From Nannocystis sp. (GTDB lineage Bacteria; Myxococcota_A; Polyangia; Nannocystales; Nannocystaceae), in contig JADJRG010000029.1 of assembly GCA_016712315.1 (NCBI GenBank), positions 806,001 to 870,000 of the forward strand: a DNA stretch of 64,000 nucleotides, written 5' to 3'. A program made the position numbers and the translations under genes. The notes under the pieces are model-generated. The model was not told where the DNA came from. It was given only the letters and a program-made list of their open reading frames with translations, and did not search any database. Below, piece by piece: positions 50,027 to 57,335 of the stretch; within the stretch, counting starts at the first letter, position 1; the number at the start of each line of letters is the position of its first letter.

Positions 50027-51244
50027 ATGTTCCTCGACTTTTTTTACAACCTCCGCGGGCGCGGCCTCAAGGTCACCACCCACAACTGGTTGGCCCTCAT
50101 CGAGGGCCTCGGCCGCGGCCTGCACGGCGACACCTTGGGCGGCTTCTACCAGCTCGCCCGCTGCGTGCTCATCACCAGCGAGGCCGACTACGATGAGTTT
50201 GATCGCGCCTTCGCCGAGACCTTCCGCGGCGTCCCTGATCACACCCGCGCCGTCCTCGATCACCTAGGCGCCTGGCTCAGCGATCCCGCGCGTCTGCTCC
50301 ACCTCGCCCCCGAGCTGCGCGAAGCCCTGCAGAGCCTCGACCTCGACGAATTGCGCCGCCAGTTTCAGGAGCGCCTCGCTGAGCAGAAGGAGCGCCATGA
50401 TCGCGGCAGCCGCTGGATCGGCACCGGCGGCACCTCCCCCTTCGGCAGCGGCGGCGCCCACCCCACCGGCCTGCGGGTCGGCGGCGGCGGCGGCCGCTCC
50501 GCCCTCGCCGTCGCCGAGCAGCGTCGCTACCGCGAGCACCGCCGCGACCTCGTGCTCGACACCCGCCAGATCGCCGCGGCTCTCCGCCGGATCCGCCGCC
50601 TCAGCCGCGACGAAGGCAGCCCCGAGCTCGACCTCGACGAGACGATCGGCGCCACCGCCAAGAACTGCGGCGACATCGAGCTCGTCATGCAGCCGCCGCG
50701 GCGCAACAACCTCCGCCTCCTCCTCCTCATGGACGTCGGCGGCAGCATGGATCCCCACGCCGACGTCGTCTCGCGCCTCTTCAGCGCCGCCCACCAAGGC
50801 GGCGACTTCCGCGAGCTCCGCGCCTACTACTTCCACAACTGCGTCTACGGCAACGTCTACGAGGACGCCCACTTCACCCGCCCGGTCGCCACGCAGCAGC
50901 TCATCACCGAGCTCCCGCCGACCTGGCTGCTCATCCTCGTAGGCGACGCGTACATGCACCCCGGCGAGCTGATGATGTCTGGCGGCGACTGGCTGATGAG
51001 CGGCCGCGGACCCACCGGCCTCACCTGGCTCGCCCGCCTCGCCAACCGCTTCCCCCGCGCCGCCTGGATCAACCCCGAGCCGCCCCGGCTCTGGACCACC
51101 GGCACGATCGCCGAGATCGCTGGCGTCTACCCGATGTTCCACCTCACCCTGGATGGCATCGATCAGCTCGTCCAGCACCTCCGCCGCCCGCCCAGCCCCG
51201 AGCGCAGCGCGCGGGTCGCTCGCCTCGCCCGCGTCGACGCCTAG
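50027..51244 (+). CDS. CoxE-like von Willebrand A-domain protein
   Basis: A 405-residue cytosolic vWA protein of the CoxE type. The N-terminal half (FLDFFYNLRGRGLKVTTHNW to about 220) is helical and Gly/Arg-rich in the middle; the vWA domain follows with the metal site in LLLMDVGGSMDPHADV (Asp236-x-Gly-x-Ser240). Ala/Gly-rich RVGGGGGRSAL is a flexible linker. With MoxR it forms a two-gene operon (3-base gap) of the chaperone type seen in CO dehydrogenase and other complex assembly. No target gene for such assembly is visible beside it; fatty acid hydroxylase follows 62 bases later. Confidence 0.92.
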   Translation: MFLDFFYNLRGRGLKVTTHNWLALIEGLGRGLHGDTLGGFYQLARCVLITSEADYDEFDRAFAETFRGVPDHTRAVLDHLGAWLSDPARLLHLAPELREALQSLDLDELRRQFQERLAEQKERHDRGSRWIGTGGTSPFGSGGAHPTGLRVGGGGGRSALAVAEQRRYREHRRDLVLDTRQIAAALRRIRRLSRDEGSPELDLDETIGATAKNCGDIELVMQPPRRNNLRLLLLMDVGGSMDPHADVVSRLFSAAHQGGDFRELRAYYFHNCVYGNVYEDAHFTRPVATQQLITELPPTWLLILVGDAYMHPGELMMSGGDWLMSGRGPTGLTWLARLANRFPRAAWINPEPPRLWTTGTIAEIAGVYPMFHLTLDGIDQLVQHLRRPPSPERSARVARLARVDA

Positions 51245-51306
51245 TCCCCCGCACGAGAACCAAGACGATCCCCACCTGACCCAAAGACCCTCCAAGGAGC
51301 GCCCCT

Positions 51307-52239
51307 ATGCTCGTCGAGCTCGCCGCCCAGACCGGCTTCTTCATCACCTGGATCATCATCGCCGCCCTCGCCGTGCTCTTGATGATCATCATGTCGGGCC
51401 TGCTCTTCTGGCGCGACTACGCGAACCCGACCTTTGAGCGTTGGCAGCGCAAGAACGATCCGACCTACCCCTCCCCGCTGATGGTCCGCCGCGAGGCCCT
51501 ACAGATGCTCAAGGGCGTCCTCTCGGCCTCCTTCTGCCCCGCCCTCGCCCTCTACCTGGTCGAGAGCGGCTGGTCCAAGGCCTACGCCGGCCTCGGCGGC
51601 CACTCCGTCGCCTACCTCATCTTCACCTTCTTCGTAATCTGGATCGGCAGCGACCTCTACGAGTGGGCCTATCACCGCCTCGGCCACACCGCGAAGTTCT
51701 GGTGGCAGCAGCACAAGGGCCACCACGTCTTCTTCAACCCCACCCCCTTCGCCGTGATCGCCGACGACCACGCCGATCAGTTCCTCCGCTCCGTCCCGCT
51801 GCTCGCGATCCCCTTGTTGATGCCCGTCAACATGGACCTGCTCTTCCTCACCTACGGCACCTTCTTCTACGGCTACGGCGTCTACCTCCACTGGGGCCAC
51901 GAGGCCACCTACCCCGACGCCCACCACCCCTGGATCAACACGTCCTTCCAGCACTGGGTGCACCACGCCAAGTCGCGCCTGTACAAGCCGATGCACACCG
52001 GCTTCTTCTTCAAGCTCTGGGATCAGCTCGCCGGCTCCGTCTACGAGGCGCCCCCTGAGACCTGCCTCTGCGCTCGCTGCAGCCTCGCCCGCGGCGAGCG
52101 CACCCGCGCCGAGTTCGACGCGATCCCCAAGCCCGACTACCGCCCCCTGCTCCGCCCCAGCTTCTGGCTCTCCGGACATCCTGACTCCAAGGACAGCCAC
52201 CTCCCCGCCCCCGCCGCTCAGCCCGATCGCGCCGCCTAG
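51307..52239 (+). CDS. Fatty acid hydroxylase / sterol desaturase family protein
   Basis: A 310-residue membrane diiron enzyme. The His boxes are HRLGH (about 123-127), HKGHH (136-140), and HHP plus HWVHHA (about 205-219), which supply the eight or so His ligands of the family. Three or four membrane helices precede them (FITWIIIAALAVLLMIIMSGL; VAYLIFTFFVIWIG). The start ATG 51307 follows AAGGAG at a good distance. A Cys-rich patch, ETCLCARCSL, near the C-terminus may bind another metal. It would hydroxylate or desaturate a lipid or sterol; substrate unknown. It converges on the next gene with a 4-base overlap. Confidence 0.9.
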   Translation: MLVELAAQTGFFITWIIIAALAVLLMIIMSGLLFWRDYANPTFERWQRKNDPTYPSPLMVRREALQMLKGVLSASFCPALALYLVESGWSKAYAGLGGHSVAYLIFTFFVIWIGSDLYEWAYHRLGHTAKFWWQQHKGHHVFFNPTPFAVIADDHADQFLRSVPLLAIPLLMPVNMDLLFLTYGTFFYGYGVYLHWGHEATYPDAHHPWINTSFQHWVHHAKSRLYKPMHTGFFFKLWDQLAGSVYEAPPETCLCARCSLARGERTRAEFDAIPKPDYRPLLRPSFWLSGHPDSKDSHLPAPAAQPDRAA

Positions 52240-52859
52240 CGCTCGTTGTAGCCCTTCCCGGCGAGGATCTTCGGCGCGCACTGGTCGACTCGGCGCGCGC
52301 GCGTCTCCGCCTGCTTGGCCCCGGCGACGTGCAGGATGTGGCTGCGGCGCCGGCCCGGCGTGAGCGCCTCGAAGGCGGCGGCGAGCCCCGGCGACGCGGC
52401 GAGGCGCGCCGCGAGCGCGTCTGGCACGGGCTCCGGCGCGCTCTCGATCGTGGGCCGTGACCCGGCGCGTTGGAGCGCGATGGCGTCGGCGATGAAGGCG
52501 CTGATCTCGGCGCGGCGCGCCGCGACCTCCTCCTGCGAGGTGAAGCGGAGCAGCCGCGCGTAGCGGGAGTTCGGCCCCGCCGGCGCCAGCAGGCCGCGCG
52601 GATCATCGATCTCGGCGCCGCGGAAGAAGCTGAGGACACAAGAGTCGCGCAGCGCGCTGATCATGAGGATGTTATGGCCGTCCAGGGTGTAGCAAGGCGC
52701 GCCCCACTTCATCACCTCGATGAGCCCCGTCTCGCGGATCTGGGCGCGTAGCGAGCGCAGCGCGTCCGCCCAGCGGTGCACCTTGCATTGGGGCGTTCGG
52801 AACAGCTCGCAGCGGCCGCAGCCTTCGGCGAGGTACGAGTCGACGGAGGTGTTGTTCAT
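52236..52859 (-). CDS. DUF1801/YdeI-like protein
   Basis: A 207-residue cytosolic protein. The N-terminal half shows VMKWGAPCYTLDGHNILMISAL, typical of the DUF1801/YdhG family (a ligand-binding alpha+beta fold), and the C-terminal part (FEALTPGRRRSHILHVAGAKQAETRARRV) matches the YdeI/OmdA-type Arg/Lys-rich helical domain. Proteins of this fusion are linked to bacteriocin or stress tolerance, but no direct function is known. ATG 52859 gives MNNTSVDSYLAEGC; the frame upstream is not protein-like. Confidence 0.85.
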   Translation of the reverse strand: MNNTSVDSYLAEGCGRCELFRTPQCKVHRWADALRSLRAQIRETGLIEVMKWGAPCYTLDGHNILMISALRDSCVLSFFRGAEIDDPRGLLAPAGPNSRYARLLRFTSQEEVAARRAEISAFIADAIALQRAGSRPTIESAPEPVPDALAARLAASPGLAAAFEALTPGRRRSHILHVAGAKQAETRARRVDQCAPKILAGKGYNER

Positions 52860-53083
52860 GGGGCCTTGTAGCGCACCGGTGGGAGCTCGCAACCACGACA
52901 AAGGATCGTGAAGTGTGTACAAAATAGATCCCCGCGGCCTGCGCCTTGGGAGGCGTTTATGTTGGCGTTCTTCGGCATTTTTCTCCAAGCTCTGGGGCGC
53001 ACGTGGCAAATAATACTGCGGTATGCCATGAAAATGAGACCGTCGCCAACGGCGCCGACGCCGTTGGCGACGCGCGAGCCCGT
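52860..53083. promoter_or_regulatory. Divergent leader between DUF1801-like and SulP genes
   Basis: 224 bases with lower GC and codon use unlike neighbouring genes. It includes an AT-rich part (52905-53040) likely to carry the promoters, and the perfect inverted repeat at 53041-53072. No ribosome-binding site is strong before the GTG at 53084. Confidence 0.5.
53041..53072. promoter_or_regulatory. Perfect 14-bp inverted repeat in the SulP leader
   Basis: CGTCGCCAACGGCG (53041-53054) is exactly mirrored by CGCCGTTGGCGACG (53059-53072) with CCGA between. It lies 11 bases before the best SulP start. It could be an operator or an RNA hairpin; no T-run follows, so it is not a normal terminator. 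Confidence 0.7.
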
Positions 53084-54850
53084 GTGCCGCGCTGGTGGCG
53101 CGCGCTCGGGCGGTGGGTGCCCGCGCTCGCTGCCCTCGAGGGCTACGGGCTGCGCTCGCTGCGCGCGGATCTGACGGCCGGGGTGACGGTGGCCGCCGTC
53201 GCGGTCCCGCAGGCGATGGCGTACGCGATGGTGATCGGGCTGCCGCCGCAGTACGGGCTGTACACGGCGATCGTCATGACGACCGTGGGGGCGCTCTTCG
53301 ACTCGTCGAAGCAGCTCATCAACGGGCCGACGAACGCGATCTCGATCGCCGTGTTATCGGCGCTGATCGGCGTCCCGGAGGGCGGGCGCTTGGCGGCGGC
53401 GGTGCTGCTCGCGCTGCTGGTGGGCGCGATCCAGGTCGCGATCACGGCGCTGCGGCTGGGCGACCTGACGCGCTTCGTCTCGCACTCGGTGATCGTCGGG
53501 TTCACGTGCGGGGCCGCGACGCTGCTGATCGCAGCGCAGGCGCCGGTGATGCTCGGCTTCGCGGGTGACGGCGGCTGGCGGGGCGTCGGCGCCGGGTGGA
53601 CCGCGGCGCTGGGGATCGGCACCGTGGCGGTGGTGCTGGGGCTGCGCTGGCTGAACGCGCGGCCGCTCGCGCGGCGCCTGGGCCTGCGGGCGCCGGAGTA
53701 CCTGCTCGCGCTGGTCGGGGCCGCGGCGCTCGTGTGGGGGCAGGAGCTCGACGCGCGCGGGGTCGCGGTGGTCGGCGCGATCCCAGCGGCCTTACCGCGG
53801 CTGAGCTGGCCGACGGTCTCCTGGGAGGCCGTGCGGCTCTTCAGCGGCGACGCGATGGCGATCGCCCTCCTCGGGCTGCTGGAGGCGATCGCGATGGCGA
53901 AGGCGATCGCGGCGCAGACGCGGCAGCGGCTCGATCTGAACCAGCAGTGCCTCAGCGAGGGGCTCGCGAACGTCGCGGGATCGCTGTTCCAGTGCTTCCC
54001 TGGCTCGGGGTCGCTGACGCGCTCATGGCTGAACCGCGAGGCGGGGGCGGTGTCGCAGTGGTCGGGCGTCTTCTCCGCGGCGGCGGTGGCGGCGACGGTG
54101 CTGCTGCTGGCGCCCTACGCGGCCTTCATCCCGCGCGCGTCGCTGGCGGCGATCTTGGTGCTGACCGCGTCGCGCATGGTGGACCTCCGGGGCCTACGCG
54201 ACCACCTGCGGGCGACCCGCTTCGACGCGGGGATCGTCGCGGCGACGGCGGTGTCGGCGGTCGCGATCTCGATCGAGTTCTGCATCGTGATCGGCGTCTT
54301 CTTGTCGTTCGCGCTCTACGTGCCGCGGGCGGCCAAGGTGCAGCTCACCGAGCTGGTGCTCGCGCCGGAGCGGACCATCCGTCCGCGCGAGGCGGGCGAG
54401 GCGGCCTGCGCGCGCATGGTCCTCTTTAACGTCGAGGGGGAGATGTTCTTCGGGTCAGCCCCGGACTTCGAGCGGCTGATGGCGGAGATCGACGGTCGCG
54501 CGGTCGCGGGCGTCCGGGTGGTGATCCTGCGCCTGCGCGAGGTGTCGAACCCGGACGCGGCCTGCCTGCTGCTCCTCGACGGTCTCCTGCGGGGGCTCAA
54601 GGCGCGGGGGGTGCAGCCGATCCTCTGCGGCGTGCGCGGCGACCTCGCCCGTGGGCTCGAGAGGATCGGCGCGAGCGCGCGGCTAGGAGCGCAGTGGATC
54701 TTGCTCGAGCGCGAGCGGGCGTGGACGGGGATCCAAGAGGCGATCGATCGCGGTCGGGCGCTGCTGGGCCCCGAAGGATCGTGCGAGCGCTGCCCGCTGC
54801 GGCAGGAGCGCGCGCCGGCCGCCCGGCAGGCGTGGTTCTACCAGATCTAG
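53084..54850 (+). CDS. SulP family anion transporter with STAS domain
   Basis: A 588-residue transporter of sulfate, bicarbonate or related anions. The membrane part (about 25-440) has the SulP signature LRADLTAGVTVAAVAVPQAM and many Ala/Val/Leu-rich helices; the STAS domain at the C-terminus (about 455-560) includes GEMFFGSAPDFERLM and VVILRLREVSNPDAACL. A Cys pair RCP closes the tail. GTG 53084 (MPRWWRALGRWVPALAALEG) is chosen because the longer upstream frame uses codons unlike the gene itself. The gene favours G over C at third positions (GTG, GCG, CTG, ACG), unlike most neighbours. Confidence 0.9.
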   Translation: MPRWWRALGRWVPALAALEGYGLRSLRADLTAGVTVAAVAVPQAMAYAMVIGLPPQYGLYTAIVMTTVGALFDSSKQLINGPTNAISIAVLSALIGVPEGGRLAAAVLLALLVGAIQVAITALRLGDLTRFVSHSVIVGFTCGAATLLIAAQAPVMLGFAGDGGWRGVGAGWTAALGIGTVAVVLGLRWLNARPLARRLGLRAPEYLLALVGAAALVWGQELDARGVAVVGAIPAALPRLSWPTVSWEAVRLFSGDAMAIALLGLLEAIAMAKAIAAQTRQRLDLNQQCLSEGLANVAGSLFQCFPGSGSLTRSWLNREAGAVSQWSGVFSAAAVAATVLLLAPYAAFIPRASLAAILVLTASRMVDLRGLRDHLRATRFDAGIVAATAVSAVAISIEFCIVIGVFLSFALYVPRAAKVQLTELVLAPERTIRPREAGEAACARMVLFNVEGEMFFGSAPDFERLMAEIDGRAVAGVRVVILRLREVSNPDAACLLLLDGLLRGLKARGVQPILCGVRGDLARGLERIGASARLGAQWILLERERAWTGIQEAIDRGRALLGPEGSCERCPLRQERAPAARQAWFYQI

Positions 54851-54872
54851 CCCTTGAGACAGATCTCTCCGC

Positions 54873-56303
54873 CTAGCCGCCGAGCGCCTGCACCTGCGCG
54901 ACGTACCAGTCGCCCCACTCCATCCGCATCTGCAAGGCCACGCGCCCGCCCTTCGCCGGCTGCAGCGTCACCACCGCCTGCGGCGCGTACATGCCCGGCG
55001 TCAGCTCGATCCCTAGCACCTTCGCCGGCGCCGCGCCCAGGCGCTCGCTCAGCTCCGCGAACGCGAAGGTGCGCGCGGCGTCCAGCGTCCGCAGCCGACC
55101 GATCGCGAAGTCAAGCGCCGCAGGCGGCTCCTGATCCCCGAAGGCCCGCGCGCTCAAGTAGGCCTGCCCCAGCTCGAAGAAGAACGAGATCACCTGCTCC
55201 TTACCGACCGACGGATCGACCCCGAGCTCCCGTCGGAACTCGCTTGTTCCTGTCCGAAAGACCAGCTCCTTGAATTCCCTCGATCCCCCCTGACGGTCCC
55301 CGAAATCCTCGATCGCCAGCTCCTCAAGCGCCGCGAAGAACATCTGCCCCGCCCGCGCCCCGTCGCCGCCGAGCAGCTCCGCGAGGTGATCGACGGATCG
55401 TCGCCGCAGCGCCCGCGAGTAGCTCGGCGAGAGCATCCGCCGGGCAACCTCGAAGTCGCCCTTGTTCACCGCGGCGACGAAGTCGTTCGCCCGCGACTCC
55501 GCCCGCGTCGCCTGCGCCGTCGACGTGTCGAGGCGAGGCCGCTCACGCAGCATCCTCGCCGCCTCCGCGATCGGGATCGCGAAGCCGCCCACCCGATCGC
55601 GCCAGGTCCACGTCACAACCCCAGCCGCGCGACCGTAGCGATCCAGCACGGGCCCGCCGCTCTGCCCGCGGCGCACATTATGGGTGAGCCCCACGAACGA
55701 TCCGGTCCCTACCGCCGGGTTAAAGACCTCGAGCTCGTTCACTCGCCCCGCGTGCGCGACGAAGGTCGCCGAGTCGTCCTCACCGCGCGCCAGCAGCAGC
55801 ACCCGCTCCTCGACGCTCAGCGAGCCCGCCCCCGCGCGCACCTCCGCGGTCGAGAGCGTCAGCGACGGCAGCGGCGCCCCCGCGTCGACCTTGAGCAGCG
55901 CCAGATCACGGCGCGGATCCACGTAGACGATCTGCACGCTCGCGAAGCGGCGAGGCGGCCGCAGCGCCGGGAAGATCACCTCTTCAATGAAGTCACAGTC
56001 CTCGACCACGTGCCTGTTCGTCAGCAAGTAGCCGCGCCGATCGACCACGAACGCCAGCCCGCGGCCGACGTCTGTCACCACCTCCGCGACCGCCTCCGCG
56101 CTCTGCCCCGCGATCTTCTCGAGCCCTAACTCTCGCAGCCCGGGGCCCGCCTGCACCTCCACCTCGGCCGCGCCCCCTCGCTGGCGCGCCGCGCAGCCCG
56201 TCAAGAGGAGCAACCCTACGAGCGTTCGTGCGCCGAGCTGACTCACCACAGCCTCCAGCCTACGCGACGATCCAGCCGTCAACCACCGCGCCGTGGTCGC
56301 CAT
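54873..56303 (-). CDS. Trypsin-like (S1C/DegP-like) serine protease lipoprotein
   Basis: A 476-residue predicted lipoprotein with a trypsin fold. The triad is His98 (LLTNRHVVED), Asp133 (DPRRDLALLKV) and Ser215 (GQSGGPVLD). Signal sequence LGARTLVGLLLLTGC carries the lipobox at residue 37. The C-terminal 200 residues (from AESRANDFVAAVNKGDFEVA) have no PDZ domain that I can see; they form an alpha/beta domain with YSRALRRRSVDHLAELLGG. So it is not a classical DegP. Start ATG 56303; GTG 56249 would also keep the signal. It is divergent from the ABC operon and converges with SulP at 22 bases. Confidence 0.87.
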   Translation of the reverse strand: MATTARWLTAGSSRRLEAVVSQLGARTLVGLLLLTGCAARQRGGAAEVEVQAGPGLRELGLEKIAGQSAEAVAEVVTDVGRGLAFVVDRRGYLLTNRHVVEDCDFIEEVIFPALRPPRRFASVQIVYVDPRRDLALLKVDAGAPLPSLTLSTAEVRAGAGSLSVEERVLLLARGEDDSATFVAHAGRVNELEVFNPAVGTGSFVGLTHNVRRGQSGGPVLDRYGRAAGVVTWTWRDRVGGFAIPIAEAARMLRERPRLDTSTAQATRAESRANDFVAAVNKGDFEVARRMLSPSYSRALRRRSVDHLAELLGGDGARAGQMFFAALEELAIEDFGDRQGGSREFKELVFRTGTSEFRRELGVDPSVGKEQVISFFFELGQAYLSARAFGDQEPPAALDFAIGRLRTLDAARTFAFAELSERLGAAPAKVLGIELTPGMYAPQAVVTLQPAKGGRVALQMRMEWGDWYVAQVQALGG

Positions 56304-56388
56304 CACAGCAGGGGCATGGGGGAGCGCGCCCGCCACCTGCGTCCGCGCGAATCTTCCGCCATACTCTCGCGTACAGGCACGAAGGCGC

Positions 56389-57333
56389 ATGCAGATCGAC
56401 CTCACTGACATCGGCAAGAGCTACGACGGCGCCGCGTGGGCGGTCAGCGGCCTCACCTTCTCGATCCCCAGCGGCGCGATCTTCGGCCTCGTCGGTCCCA
56501 ACGGCGCCGGCAAGTCGACCACCCTGCGTTTGCTCGCCACCGTCGTCCGGCCCAGCGCCGGCCAGATCCTCTTCGACGGCGCCGCCCTGCCCGCCGATCC
56601 CAGCGAGCTCCGCCGGCAGATCGGCTTCCTCGGCGACGGCAACCCCCTCTACCGGCACATGACCCCTGCCGAGTACCTCCGCTTCTTCGGCCAATGTTAC
56701 CGGCTCCCCGGCCGCCAGCTCGAGTCAGCCATCGAGCAGACCCTCGCGACCTTCGGCCTCGACGTCCGCCGCGACACCCCCGCCGGCCAGCTCTCCAAGG
56801 GCATGCGCCAGCGCCTCCTTATCGCCCGCGCCCTGCTCCACGGCCCGCGCCTGCTGATCCTCGACGAGCCCGCCGACGGCCTCGATCCGCGCGCCCGCAG
56901 CGACCTCCGCGCGACCTTGCTCCGCGTGCGCGACACCGGCGTCACCATCATCGTCTCCTCGCACATCCTCCGCGAGCTCGACGACCTCTGCGACAGCCTC
57001 GCGATCCTCCAGCGCGGCCGCCTCGTCGTCACCGGCCGCGTCGACCAGATCATCCGCGGCTACGAGGTCAGCCGCTTCGTCTTCCGCCTGCGGCTCCTCG
57101 GCGGCCTCGATCGCGCGATCGAGCACCTCCAGGGCCAACGCGTCCTCATCGAGGCCACAGGCGAAGAGGACGGCCTGCCCACCATCACCCTCCAGCTCCA
57201 AGGCTCTGAAGAGGCGATGGCCGACCTGCTCGCGGGTCTGATCGGCGCTGGCGTCCGCGTCGTCACTGCGAGCCGCCTTCGCAGCCGCCTCGAGGATGTC
57301 TACAATCACCTCTCTGAGGATCGGGTCAATTAA
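56389..57333 (+). CDS. ABC transporter ATP-binding protein
   Basis: A 314-residue ATPase for an exporter of the ABC-2 or similar class. Walker A GPNGAGKST (36-44), signature LSKGMRQR (135-142), Walker B LLILDEPADGLD (about 155-166), and an H-loop SSHILRELDDL are clear. A C-terminal extension of about 80 residues (from VDQIIRGYEVSRFVF) is usual for this class. It starts at ATG 56389 (GAAGG before) and is followed after 2 bases by the permease gene, so the two are an operon. The substrate is unknown. Confidence 0.95.
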   Translation: MQIDLTDIGKSYDGAAWAVSGLTFSIPSGAIFGLVGPNGAGKSTTLRLLATVVRPSAGQILFDGAALPADPSELRRQIGFLGDGNPLYRHMTPAEYLRFFGQCYRLPGRQLESAIEQTLATFGLDVRRDTPAGQLSKGMRQRLLIARALLHGPRLLILDEPADGLDPRARSDLRATLLRVRDTGVTIIVSSHILRELDDLCDSLAILQRGRLVVTGRVDQIIRGYEVSRFVFRLRLLGGLDRAIEHLQGQRVLIEATGEEDGLPTITLQLQGSEEAMADLLAGLIGAGVRVVTASRLRSRLEDVYNHLSEDRVN

Positions 57334-57335
57334 AC

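Noticed and set aside
53001..53020. Sigma-54-like TGGC...TGC element ahead of SulP
   Set aside because: The spacing between the GG and GC elements is one base longer than the strict consensus.
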